A stretch of 64,000 nt of DNA from positions 7,192,001 to 7,256,000 of the forward strand of contig NZ_CP109467.1 in NCBI RefSeq assembly GCF_036227325.1. The letters run 5' to 3'. Shown here piece by piece: positions 43,632 to 51,304 of this stretch (positions are counted from its first letter, which is position 1; every line of letters begins with the position of its first letter). The position numbers and the translations under genes are program-made. The notes below the pieces were generated by a model, which ran no database searches, had not been told where the DNA came from, and saw nothing but the letters and a program-made list of their open reading frames with translations. The stretch comes from Streptomyces sp. NBC_01465 (GTDB lineage: Bacteria; Actinomycetota; Actinomycetes; Streptomycetales; Streptomycetaceae).

Positions 43632-45683
43632 ATGTCACGGAGTACCAGCACCAGAACCGCCAGATCGCTGTGGAGACCCTGTGCCGCCGTCGTCCTCGCG
43701 ACGGCGGCCGTCGCCGCCCTCGGGCTCGGCGGAAGCAGCGCCGCCCTCGCGGACACCGGCACGGCCCGCGCCCCGGCCGTCACGCGTGCCGCCCTCGACC
43801 CCTCGCTCGTCGCGGGTCGCGGCGCCGACCTCGGCCTCGACGAGCAGGAGGCGGAGAACGCGGCGACGAACGGCACCGTCATCGGGCCCGACCGCAGCGC
43901 GTACACGCTTCCCGCGGAAGCCTCCGGCCGCAAGGCGGTGAAGCTCACGCCGGGCCAGTACGTCGAGTTCACGCTTCCCCGCACCGCCAACGCCGTCACC
44001 GTGCGCTACAGCATCCCGGACGCCCCCGGCGGCGGAGGCATCACCGCCCCGCTCGACGTCACGGTGAACGGCAAGCGCAATGCCACCATGACGCTCACCT
44101 CGCAGTACGCCTGGCTCTACAACCAGTACCCGTTCAGCAACGACCCCGGCGCGGGTCTGCTGCACTCCGACTGGTGGATCACCGAGTGCTCCTGCGTACC
44201 CGACGCGACGACCCCAACTCCCGTGATCAGCAAGCCCTTCCGCCCGAATCACTTCTACGACGAGCAGCGCCTCCTCCTCGGCCGCACCTACCGCGCCGGT
44301 GACACGGTCCGCCTCACCGTCCCCGCCGGGAGCCGCGCCGCCTGGACCGTCATCGACGTCCTCGACTCGCAGCGCGTCGGACTGCCGCACATCGACCTCA
44401 GGGCGGCGAACGTCCTGGCCTTCGGCGCCGACCCGACCGGCCGCCGCGACTCGGCCGACGCGATCGACCGCGCCATCGCCTTCGCCCAGCGCAAGCACCT
44501 CAAGGTCTATGTCCCGCCCGGCACTTACCAGGTGAACCGCCACATCGTCGTCGACAACGTGACGATCGAGGGCGCCGGCAGCTGGTACACGATCTTCAAG
44601 GGCCGCCAGATCACCCTCTCCACCCCGGCGCCCGACGGATCCGTGCACACCGGTGTCGGCTTCTACGGCAAAGACGCCTCGGCCGGCGGCAGCCACAACG
44701 TCCACCTCTCCGGCTTCGCCATCGAGGGCGACGTGCGTGAACGCATCGACACCGACCAGGTCAACGGCGTCGGCGGCGCGATGAGCGACTCCACCGTCGA
44801 CGGGCTCTACATCCACCACACCAAGGTGGGGCTGTGGTTCGACGGGCCGATGACGAAGACGGCCGTCACGAACAACGTCATCGCCGACCAGATCGCAGAC
44901 GGCCTCAACTTCCACACCGGGGTCACCGATTCGACGGTCTCCAACAACTTCGTCCGCAACACCGGCGACGACGGACTCGCCATGTGGTCGGAGAAGAAGG
45001 AGAACGCCCGCAACACCTTCGCCCACAACACCGTCCAGTCCCCGGTCCTCGCCAACGGCATCGCGATCTACGGCGGCACCGACAACACCGTCACCGGCAA
45101 CCTGATTGCCGACCCCGTCCGCGAAGGCAGCGCCCTCCACGTCGGATCGCGCTTCGGCGCAGAGGCGTTCACCGGAAAGCTGTCGATCACCGACAACACC
45201 ACGGTCCGCTCCGGCACGTACGAACTGAACTGGAACATCGGCCTCGGCGCCATCTGGCTCTACGCGCTGGAGAAGAACATCGACGCCGACATCGAGGTGG
45301 CCGGCGACCACTTCCTCGACAACACCTACAACGCGATCGTGCTGGTCAGCGACTTCCCGGTGAAGGACCTCTACTCGATCAGAGGCGTCCACTTCAAGGA
45401 CATCAGGGTCGACGGCACCGGCACCTCCGTCGTCAGCGCGAGGTCGGCCGGATCCGCGTCGTTCGAGAACGTCGACGCCCGCAACGTGGGCGCCGTCGGC
45501 GTCAACAACTGCGGATCGTTCCACTTCACCCCGGCCGGCTCGGAGTTCGCCCTCACCGATCTCGGCGGCAACGACGGGGGCGGCACCACAGGCCCCTGGC
45601 TGGCGCCCTGGGAACTGCCGAACACCATCACCTGCGACGACCGCCCGCCGGTCGTCCCGCCGGCGCCGCCGTCCGCCTGGTGA
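43632..45683 (+). CDS. Secreted GH87-like alpha-1,3-glucanase (mycodextranase/mutanase type)
   Basis: Secreted protein of 683 residues. Signal peptide about 1-41. A CBM35-like beta module (about 65-245, EQEAENAATNGTVIG ... YVEFTLPRTANAVTVRY) is followed by a right-handed parallel beta-helix (about 255-650). The helix contains IADGLNFHTGVTDS (Asp423) and RNTGDDGLAMWSE (Asp446, Asp447), the aspartate cluster seen in GH87 enzymes that cut alpha-1,3-glucan or nigeran of fungal walls. The start follows a weak AAGAG. The upstream gap 43445-43631 has an unusually AT-rich patch (43499-43555) but no certain promoter. A general GH28-like pectinase is less likely. Confidence 0.72.
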   Translation: MSRSTSTRTARSLWRPCAAVVLATAAVAALGLGGSSAALADTGTARAPAVTRAALDPSLVAGRGADLGLDEQEAENAATNGTVIGPDRSAYTLPAEASGRKAVKLTPGQYVEFTLPRTANAVTVRYSIPDAPGGGGITAPLDVTVNGKRNATMTLTSQYAWLYNQYPFSNDPGAGLLHSDWWITECSCVPDATTPTPVISKPFRPNHFYDEQRLLLGRTYRAGDTVRLTVPAGSRAAWTVIDVLDSQRVGLPHIDLRAANVLAFGADPTGRRDSADAIDRAIAFAQRKHLKVYVPPGTYQVNRHIVVDNVTIEGAGSWYTIFKGRQITLSTPAPDGSVHTGVGFYGKDASAGGSHNVHLSGFAIEGDVRERIDTDQVNGVGGAMSDSTVDGLYIHHTKVGLWFDGPMTKTAVTNNVIADQIADGLNFHTGVTDSTVSNNFVRNTGDDGLAMWSEKKENARNTFAHNTVQSPVLANGIAIYGGTDNTVTGNLIADPVREGSALHVGSRFGAEAFTGKLSITDNTTVRSGTYELNWNIGLGAIWLYALEKNIDADIEVAGDHFLDNTYNAIVLVSDFPVKDLYSIRGVHFKDIRVDGTGTSVVSARSAGSASFENVDARNVGAVGVNNCGSFHFTPAGSEFALTDLGGNDGGGTTGPWLAPWELPNTITCDDRPPVVPPAPPSAW

Positions 45684-45687
45684 CCCC

Positions 45688-45720
45688 GGTGCGGAGCGGC
45701 CCTCAGGACCGCTCCGCACC
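45688..45720. terminator. Bidirectional terminator overlapping the methyltransferase 3' end
   Basis: GGTGCGGAGCGG (45688-45699), loop of 9, CCGCTCCGCACC (45709-45720). The stem runs into the last codons of the convergent methyltransferase gene, which stops at 45703. Confidence 0.75.
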
Positions 45721-46260
45721 GACCACCCACATCCCGGGGTCCGTGGGCAGGGGCGTCACGGAGACATTCCGGAAGCCGGTGTTCCACAGCGTTTCCCGTA
45801 CCAGGTCCAGGCCGGAGGGCGAGGCCGGGGCGGGCGGCCGCGGGCAGACGAAGGCGAGGCGGCCGCCCCGGCGCAGGCCGTGGGCGATGTTGCCGAAAGC
45901 CCTGGTCCGGTCGGCGAAGAGCGGCACTCCTCCGCAGCTGATCGCCACGTCGTAGAAGCCCTTGAGGAAGGGGTGGACCTCGGCGTCCCCCCATATGTAG
46001 AAGGTGTTCGTGAGACGGTCCCGGGTGCTGCGCAGGGTGGCCGAGCGCAGCAGCGCCTGCGAGTTGTCCAGACCGACGACCCGGCCCTGCGGGGCGCGCC
46101 GGGCGGCCTGGCGGGTGAGCAGCCCGGCGCCGCAGCCGAAGTCCAGGACGTGATCCGTCCCGGTGATCGAGGCCGCCGCGAACAGCGCCTCATAGAGGCC
46201 CTCGGGCCCGGCGGGGTACCGGCCGGCGGGTGCGGGCCGGAGCGCTGCGACGGTGTTCAT
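45703..46260 (-). CDS. Class I SAM-dependent methyltransferase
   Basis: A 185-residue methyltransferase. The SAM-binding motif I is VLDFGCGAGLLTRQAARR (about residues 38-55), motif II is VVGLDNSQALL, and motif IV is FYDVAISCGGVPLFAD. The acceptor cannot be predicted. Its ATG overlaps the stop of the AhpD-like gene (ATGA), so the two proteins are made together. No extra domain is present and the size is small for the family. Confidence 0.85.
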   Translation of the reverse strand: MNTVAALRPAPAGRYPAGPEGLYEALFAAASITGTDHVLDFGCGAGLLTRQAARRAPQGRVVGLDNSQALLRSATLRSTRDRLTNTFYIWGDAEVHPFLKGFYDVAISCGGVPLFADRTRAFGNIAHGLRRGGRLAFVCPRPPAPASPSGLDLVRETLWNTGFRNVSVTPLPTDPGMWVVGAERS

Positions 46261-47225
46261 ACGGACTGCCCCTCGATACGGGCGACGGCGGTGATCGCGC
46301 CGTACGCGACGAGATGGACCAGACAGTGGTCACGGTGCTCCGGACGGCGCCAGGCGGCGACGTCCTCGTCGGTGATGCGGTACGGAGCCAGCGCGGCCAG
46401 CAGCGCGAGCCGGGCCCCCGGGCGCTCGGCCCGGTCCGGAAGCCAGCCCCCGCTCAGCTCGGGGTGACTGCCGTCCCAGGCGGCGACCGTCTTGGTCACG
46501 AGCTCCTGGTCGTCGTCCGAGAGCAGGCCCGCACCGGCGCAGGCAGCCGTGAGCAGTGCCGCGTACGCCGTACCCACCGGGGTGCCGGCCGCCCACGAGG
46601 GCTCGGCGACCTGGACGTCGTCGAGCAGGGCGAGACTGTCACCGGGGCGCAGTTCACGGCGTACGGCACCCGCGACGGTGCGCCCCGCCAGGCTCCGTAC
46701 ACACCGGAACCGCTGCACATTGCCGGGCAGCATGTTCTCCGTCACCAGCGACGACACGATCCGGTTGATGAAGTGGAACGCGAGCGCGGTCCCGAGATAC
46801 GCGGGGGTGTGCTCCGGGGCGAAGGGCTTCGGCGCCCGTACGTTCTTGCCCCAGGCCAGCAGCCCCGCCTGGTAGGGGTCGGCGGGCACGTCGTCGCGGC
46901 CCACGGTCTCCGCGAGACGGTGGTCGCCGGTGGCGTGCAGCAGCACGGTGTGCGCGTCGATGCAGAACGGGCAGCGATTGGCTCGGGAGACCCCGGCGGC
47001 GACGAGCTCCTTCTCCGTACGACGCGCGGCACCCACCAGGAGCGACTCGCGCATCAGCGCCCACGCGGCGGTCAGGATCGTCGGGGCGTCGGACAGCACG
47101 ACGAACGTCGCCGGGTTGTCGATGCCGAAGTCGGAGCTCATCTGCGCGTAGGCCTCGGCGACGACGCCCGTCGCGGACTTGGGCGGGGCGGGCTTGGTGT
47201 AGCGGAACGGTCCGTTGGATGTCAT
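46257..47225 (-). CDS. Carboxymuconolactone decarboxylase / AhpD-like protein
   Basis: A 322-residue protein with an AhpD-type alkylhydroperoxidase core. The redox motif RCPFCIDAHTVLLHATG (Cys-Pro-Phe-Cys with a downstream His) lies at about residues 88-103 and is followed by a second helical half (about 170-320). The motif suggests a thiol peroxidase or reductase role, possibly in an antioxidant or small-molecule tailoring step. It is first of a two-gene unit with the methyltransferase and is divergent from a two-component system across 192 bases. Confidence 0.8.
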   Translation of the reverse strand: MTSNGPFRYTKPAPPKSATGVVAEAYAQMSSDFGIDNPATFVVLSDAPTILTAAWALMRESLLVGAARRTEKELVAAGVSRANRCPFCIDAHTVLLHATGDHRLAETVGRDDVPADPYQAGLLAWGKNVRAPKPFAPEHTPAYLGTALAFHFINRIVSSLVTENMLPGNVQRFRCVRSLAGRTVAGAVRRELRPGDSLALLDDVQVAEPSWAAGTPVGTAYAALLTAACAGAGLLSDDDQELVTKTVAAWDGSHPELSGGWLPDRAERPGARLALLAALAPYRITDEDVAAWRRPEHRDHCLVHLVAYGAITAVARIEGQSV

Positions 47226-47417
47226 GGCGACGATGGTGTCCGGGAGGGCGGGTCCGGGTCGTCGTACGGCCGGAGGCAGTTGGGGCTGCGCCCGGTGGGC
47301 GGGACGGCGCGCGGACTACTGCCGGGGGAGTAGTGCGGAAGCGGTCTGTCGGGATGAGGCGCGCGGGGCGGGGCGCGGTCTATCGTGCCGGTGACCGCCG
47401 GAACGAGGAGGGGTGCC

Positions 47418-48512
47418 GTGCAGGTGCGAACCGAGGCGAAGGAAGCGGCAGTTGCCGTCACCGTCGGCGCTGTCGTCCTGATCGCCGCGTACGTCGAGGA
47501 CGGCCCGGCTCCTGGTGTACTCGACTGGCTGCTGGTCGTGCTCGCGGTGTCCGCGCTCGCCGTGCACCGCCGCGCCGCTGCTGTCTCCCTCGCCGTCATC
47601 ACCGCCTGCATGCTCGGCTACGTCGTCCACGCTGACGCGGGCTCGCTCGCCGCCTTCCCCGTCCTGGCCGGTGTGCACGGGGTGGCCAGCGGCGGGCGGC
47701 GCACGGTCGCCGTCGCCGCGAGCCTGGTCTTCGTGGCGGGCTTCGCCGCGACCGGCCCCGGCACCGAGACCGTCGTGCTCCTGCTGGGCTGGTTCGTCTG
47801 TGCCGCGCTCACCGGGGTCGCGGGCAAGAACTGGCAGGCGTATCTGAAGCAGACCGAGGAGCGCGCCGCCGAGGCGGAGCGCACCCGGGAGGAGACCGCA
47901 CTGCGCAGGGCGGGGGAGGAGCGGCTGCGGATCGCACGCGAACTCCACGACTCGCTCACCCACTCCATCTCGATCGTCAAGCTGCAGGCGGGAGTTGCCG
48001 TCCACCTGGCCCGCAAGCGCGGCGAGGAGGTGCCGCCCGCGCTGCTCGCCATCCAGGAGGCGAGCGGTGAGGCGATGCGCGAGCTGCGCGCCACGCTGGA
48101 GGTGCTGCGCACGGACGTCGTACCGGACGACGCGGGCCTGGCCCGCCTCGACGACCTCCTCGAGCGCGCCCGCACGGCGGGGCTCGCGGCGGAGCTCACC
48201 GTCACGGGCGGCCCGGGGCGGCCGCTGCCCGCGGAGGTCGACCGGGCTGCGTACCGGATCATCCAGGAGGCGCTGACGAATGTGGCGCGGCACGCGGACC
48301 GGGCCGAGACCGGAGTCCAACTCACTTACGGCGATGGCGTGTTGACGGTATCCGTGGAGGACCAGGGGCCGCCGAGCGACGAGCCCGACCCGGGTACGGG
48401 ACTGACCGGGATGCGCGAGCGCGTCACTGCCCTCGGCGGCACACTGCACGCGGGCCCGCGTACGGGCGGCGGCTTTACCGTACGGGCCGAACTCCCTCTG
48501 GGTGCAGCATGA
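47418..48512 (+). CDS. Two-component sensor histidine kinase (NarL-partner type)
   Basis: Membrane histidine kinase of 364 residues. The N-terminal third is hydrophobic (about four to five membrane segments between residues 8 and 130). Next come a helical linker (about 140-165), the HisKA_3 dimerisation domain with phosphorylated His177 (IARELHDSLTHSISIV), and a HATPase domain (AAYRIIQEALTNVARHA, DPGTGLTGMRERVTALGG). GTG 47418 is chosen because AGGAGG lies 6 bases upstream. The stop overlaps the response regulator start. There is no extracellular sensing domain, so the signal may come from the membrane. Confidence 0.92.
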   Translation: MQVRTEAKEAAVAVTVGAVVLIAAYVEDGPAPGVLDWLLVVLAVSALAVHRRAAAVSLAVITACMLGYVVHADAGSLAAFPVLAGVHGVASGGRRTVAVAASLVFVAGFAATGPGTETVVLLLGWFVCAALTGVAGKNWQAYLKQTEERAAEAERTREETALRRAGEERLRIARELHDSLTHSISIVKLQAGVAVHLARKRGEEVPPALLAIQEASGEAMRELRATLEVLRTDVVPDDAGLARLDDLLERARTAGLAAELTVTGGPGRPLPAEVDRAAYRIIQEALTNVARHADRAETGVQLTYGDGVLTVSVEDQGPPSDEPDPGTGLTGMRERVTALGGTLHAGPRTGGGFTVRAELPLGAA

Positions 48513-49180
48513 TTCGGGTGGCGCTCGTCGACGACCAGGCCCTGATGCGCGCCGGATTCCGTGCGCTCCTCGACGCCGAGGACGGCATCGAGGTGGTGGG
48601 CGAGGCGCCGGACGGCCGGCAGGGAGTGGACCTCGTCCGTACGACGACTCCCGATGTCGCCCTCATCGACGTACAGATGCCGGTGATGACGGGCATCGAG
48701 GCGACCCGGGAGATCGCCGCCGACCCGGCTCTCGCCGGCGTCCATGTCGTGATCCTCACCAACTACGGCCTCGACGAGTACGTTTTCGAGGCCCTGCGCG
48801 CCGGAGCCGCGGGCTTCCTCCTCAAGGACACCGAGCCCGCAGAACTGCTCCGCGCCATCGAGGTCGCGTCCCGCGGCGACGCCCTGCTCTCCCCGGCGAT
48901 CACCCGCCGCCTCATCGGCGAGTTCGTCGCCCGCCCGCCGGACCGGGCGACCGCACCCGGCCTGGAGACCCTCACCCGCCGCGAGTGCGAGGTGACGGCG
49001 CTGGCTGCGAGGGGCCTGACCAACGAGGAGATCGCCGCCCACATGGTCATCAGCCCCTTCACCGCCAAGACCCACATCAGCCGGGCGATGACGAAGCTGG
49101 GCGCGCGGGACCGGGCCCAACTTGTCGTGTTCGCCTATGAGTCGGGGCTGGTCGTGGCGCAGGGCAACCCGTCGCTCTGA
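48509..49180 (+). CDS. Response regulator, NarL/FixJ family
   Basis: DNA-binding response regulator of 223 residues, partner of the kinase just upstream (ATGA overlap). Receiver domain about 1-120 with phosphoacceptor Asp54 (VALIDVQMPVMTG), acidic pair Asp9-Asp10 (VALVDDQA) and Lys in FLLKDTEP. LuxR-type HTH about 155-210 (LTRRECEVTALAARGLTNEEIAAHMVISPFTAKTHISR). Targets are unknown; the divergent AhpD-like/methyltransferase unit is a candidate. Confidence 0.94.
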   Translation: MIRVALVDDQALMRAGFRALLDAEDGIEVVGEAPDGRQGVDLVRTTTPDVALIDVQMPVMTGIEATREIAADPALAGVHVVILTNYGLDEYVFEALRAGAAGFLLKDTEPAELLRAIEVASRGDALLSPAITRRLIGEFVARPPDRATAPGLETLTRRECEVTALAARGLTNEEIAAHMVISPFTAKTHISRAMTKLGARDRAQLVVFAYESGLVVAQGNPSL

Positions 49181-49184
49181 CCCC

Positions 49185-50090
49185 TCAGCGGTCCGCGTCC
49201 GGGCTCCAGCCGGGGAAGTGATCCGCCGCCTCCCGCAGCCACGCCTCCGCACCGCCCGGCAGCGGCCAGGCACGGGTGAGGTCGGGGAAGGTGGCGATGG
49301 TGCTCAGGTCGTCGGCGAATCGGCGGCCCTCGCCCGCGATCCGGCCCGCTGAGAACAGATCGCCCTCCGCGCGCCGCTGCTCGAAGTGGGCGATCCGCTG
49401 CTCGTACTCGACCACGCGCGGACGCGCGATCCACTCCACCCAGGCGTCAGAGGGTGCACGGGTCAGGACCACCACCGACGGCCGCCCGCCCTCGGCGAGC
49501 GCCGCGACGAGACGGTCGTGACCGTCGAGCACCACAAGGGAGTTGAGCCCGCTCAGCCACCACAGCAGCACGGGCGGCAGCACGCCCTCGCGGTACTGGC
49601 GCCGGAACGCCTTCACGCGCGCGGAGTCCGGCGCGGACAGGGCGCGCAGGGGCAGGACGTCCCGGGCGTCCTCTTCGGGGTCGCCGTACCCGAACCAGGT
49701 GAGATGGCCGAGGTCGGGATCGTACGAGAGCATCTTCGGCCAGTGCCCGTCGACGGCCCACCCCGCCATCCCCGGCACAAGATGCCAATCTCCTTCGTGC
49801 AGCGGCCCGTTGATGCTCTCGCCGAGCTGGGTTGCGAAGTGGTGCGCCCACCGCGCGGACCAGTCGGCGTCGTCCGGGGTGGCCTCGCGGAAGGTGCGTG
49901 CGAGGTCGGCGCGCAGGTGCGGCAGGGGAGAGGTGTAGCTGTTGGTGCGGGCGTAGTGCACGCCGCGATGGGTGACGCGCTGGACCGCGAAGAGCACCGG
50001 GGCGCCGCCCTGGCGCAGCACCATCCGCCGCCCGTCCGCGGTCTCCATCCGCAGCGGAGGCACGGACGGCCCCGGCACGCTCAGCTTCAT
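49185..50090 (-). CDS. Conserved hypothetical protein with a ParB-like motif
   Basis: A soluble protein of 301 residues with no signal peptide and no family that I recognise. The central part reads LPPVLLWWLSGLNSLVVLDGHDRLVAALAEGG (about residues 175-207). LDGHDRLVAA resembles the core of ParB/sulfiredoxin-fold nucleases and regulators (DGxxRxxA). The N-terminal half is Trp- and His-rich (ADWSARWAHHFATQLGES). It ends four bases from the response regulator stop, in convergent orientation. Confidence 0.6.
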   Translation of the reverse strand: MKLSVPGPSVPPLRMETADGRRMVLRQGGAPVLFAVQRVTHRGVHYARTNSYTSPLPHLRADLARTFREATPDDADWSARWAHHFATQLGESINGPLHEGDWHLVPGMAGWAVDGHWPKMLSYDPDLGHLTWFGYGDPEEDARDVLPLRALSAPDSARVKAFRRQYREGVLPPVLLWWLSGLNSLVVLDGHDRLVAALAEGGRPSVVVLTRAPSDAWVEWIARPRVVEYEQRIAHFEQRRAEGDLFSAGRIAGEGRRFADDLSTIATFPDLTRAWPLPGGAEAWLREAADHFPGWSPDADR

Positions 50091-50116
50091 CTCGTACTGC
50101 CCCCCGTGTCACCCGC

Positions 50117-51166
50117 TTACGGCACGCGCGCGGTCCACTCGTCGTTCGCGAACTTCGTACGGACGAGGTCCTCCGCCCGCGCCAACTCCTCGGCGGTGAC
50201 CTTGCCTTCGGTGAGACCGTACCGGCTCCGGAAAGATTCGATCATCTTCTCGATCACGGCCTCGCGCGGGAGCCCGGTCTGGCGGCGCAGCGGATCCACC
50301 CGCTTCTTTGCGCTCTTCGTCCCCTTGTCGGAGAGCTTCTCCTTGCCGATGCGCAGCACCTCCATCATCTTGTCGGCGTCGATGTCGTACGCCATCGTCA
50401 CGTGGTGCAGCACACCCCCGCCCGCAATGCGCTTCTGCGCGGCGCCCGCGATCTTGCCCGCCTCCGTGGCGATGTCGTTGAGCGGCTGGTACCAGGCCTG
50501 GATCCCCATGTCGCCGAGTGCGCCGAGCACCCAGTCGTCCAGATAGGCGTAGCTGTCGGCGAAGGAGAGGCCGGAGACCAGGGATTCCGGTACGGAGAGG
50601 GAGTACGTGATGGTGTTGCCGGGCTCCATGAACATCGCGCCGCCCCCGCTGACCCTGCGCACCACCGTGATGCCGTGGCGGTCGGCGCCCTCGGGGTCGA
50701 CCTCGTTGCTCAGGGACTGGAAGGAGCCGATGACGACCGCCGGGACGTCCCACTCCCAGACGCGCAGGGTCGGCGGGCGGCGGCCCGCCGCCACCTCGGC
50801 GGTCAGGACCTCGTCGAGGGCGCAGTGGAGCGCGGGGGAGTGCGGCGGCTCGTGGATGAGCTGCCAGTCGTAGTCGGTCCAGTCGGTGGCCTGGGAGATC
50901 GCGCGGCGCACGGCGATTGCGATGCCCTCGGAGGTCAGTCCGTACATGGTCGTGCCGGTGGGGAGCGCCGCTTCGATGCGGGACGCGAGGCCGGGCGCGT
51001 CGGTGTCGGACGGGGCGCCCTCCAGGGCGCCGTTGATCGCGAGGATCGCCTCGTCGGGCTCCAGGAAGAAGTCCCCTGCCACCCGGACGTTCCGCAGGAC
51101 GCCGTCCTCGGTGTCGACGTCCACGACGACCAGCTTGCCGCCCGGGACCTTGTACTCGCCGTGCAT
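50117..51166 (-). CDS. Lipoate-protein ligase family protein with N-terminal accessory domain
   Basis: A 349-residue protein for attaching lipoate (or octanoate) to E2 or GcvH domains. The catalytic domain (about 95-300) shows PPTLRVWEWDVPAVVIGSFQ, the ligand motif VVRRVSGGGAMFMEPGN, and a lysine motif EAGKIAGAAQKR. The first 80 residues (GKLVVVDVDTEDGVLRNVRVAGDFFLEPDEAI) match the small accessory domain that sits at the C-terminus of bacterial LplA or as separate LplB in archaea; here it is at the N-terminus. GGAG lies 6 bases before the ATG. It is probably a ligase rather than an octanoyltransferase. Confidence 0.85.
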   Translation of the reverse strand: MHGEYKVPGGKLVVVDVDTEDGVLRNVRVAGDFFLEPDEAILAINGALEGAPSDTDAPGLASRIEAALPTGTTMYGLTSEGIAIAVRRAISQATDWTDYDWQLIHEPPHSPALHCALDEVLTAEVAAGRRPPTLRVWEWDVPAVVIGSFQSLSNEVDPEGADRHGITVVRRVSGGGAMFMEPGNTITYSLSVPESLVSGLSFADSYAYLDDWVLGALGDMGIQAWYQPLNDIATEAGKIAGAAQKRIAGGGVLHHVTMAYDIDADKMMEVLRIGKEKLSDKGTKSAKKRVDPLRRQTGLPREAVIEKMIESFRSRYGLTEGKVTAEELARAEDLVRTKFANDEWTARVP

Positions 51167-51253
51167 CGTCTTCTCCGCACCCGTAGGACCATCGCGACCC
51201 GGCCGCTGCCGGGACTCCGTCCCTACGGTAACCGAGTCGGATATTTCGCCCCA

Positions 51254-51296
51254 AAGGGCCGAGAGGCGGTTCTTTCGATTCCCCCTCTCGGCCCTT
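51254..51296 (-). terminator. metE terminator
   Basis: A perfect 13-base stem (AAGGGCCGAGAGG at 51254-51266 with CCTCTCGGCCCTT at 51284-51296) and 17-base loop begin 8 bases past the metE stop on the minus strand. Nothing else stands out in the 138-base gap before the lipoate ligase gene. Confidence 0.85.
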
Positions 51297-51304
51297 CGGT
51301 CACC

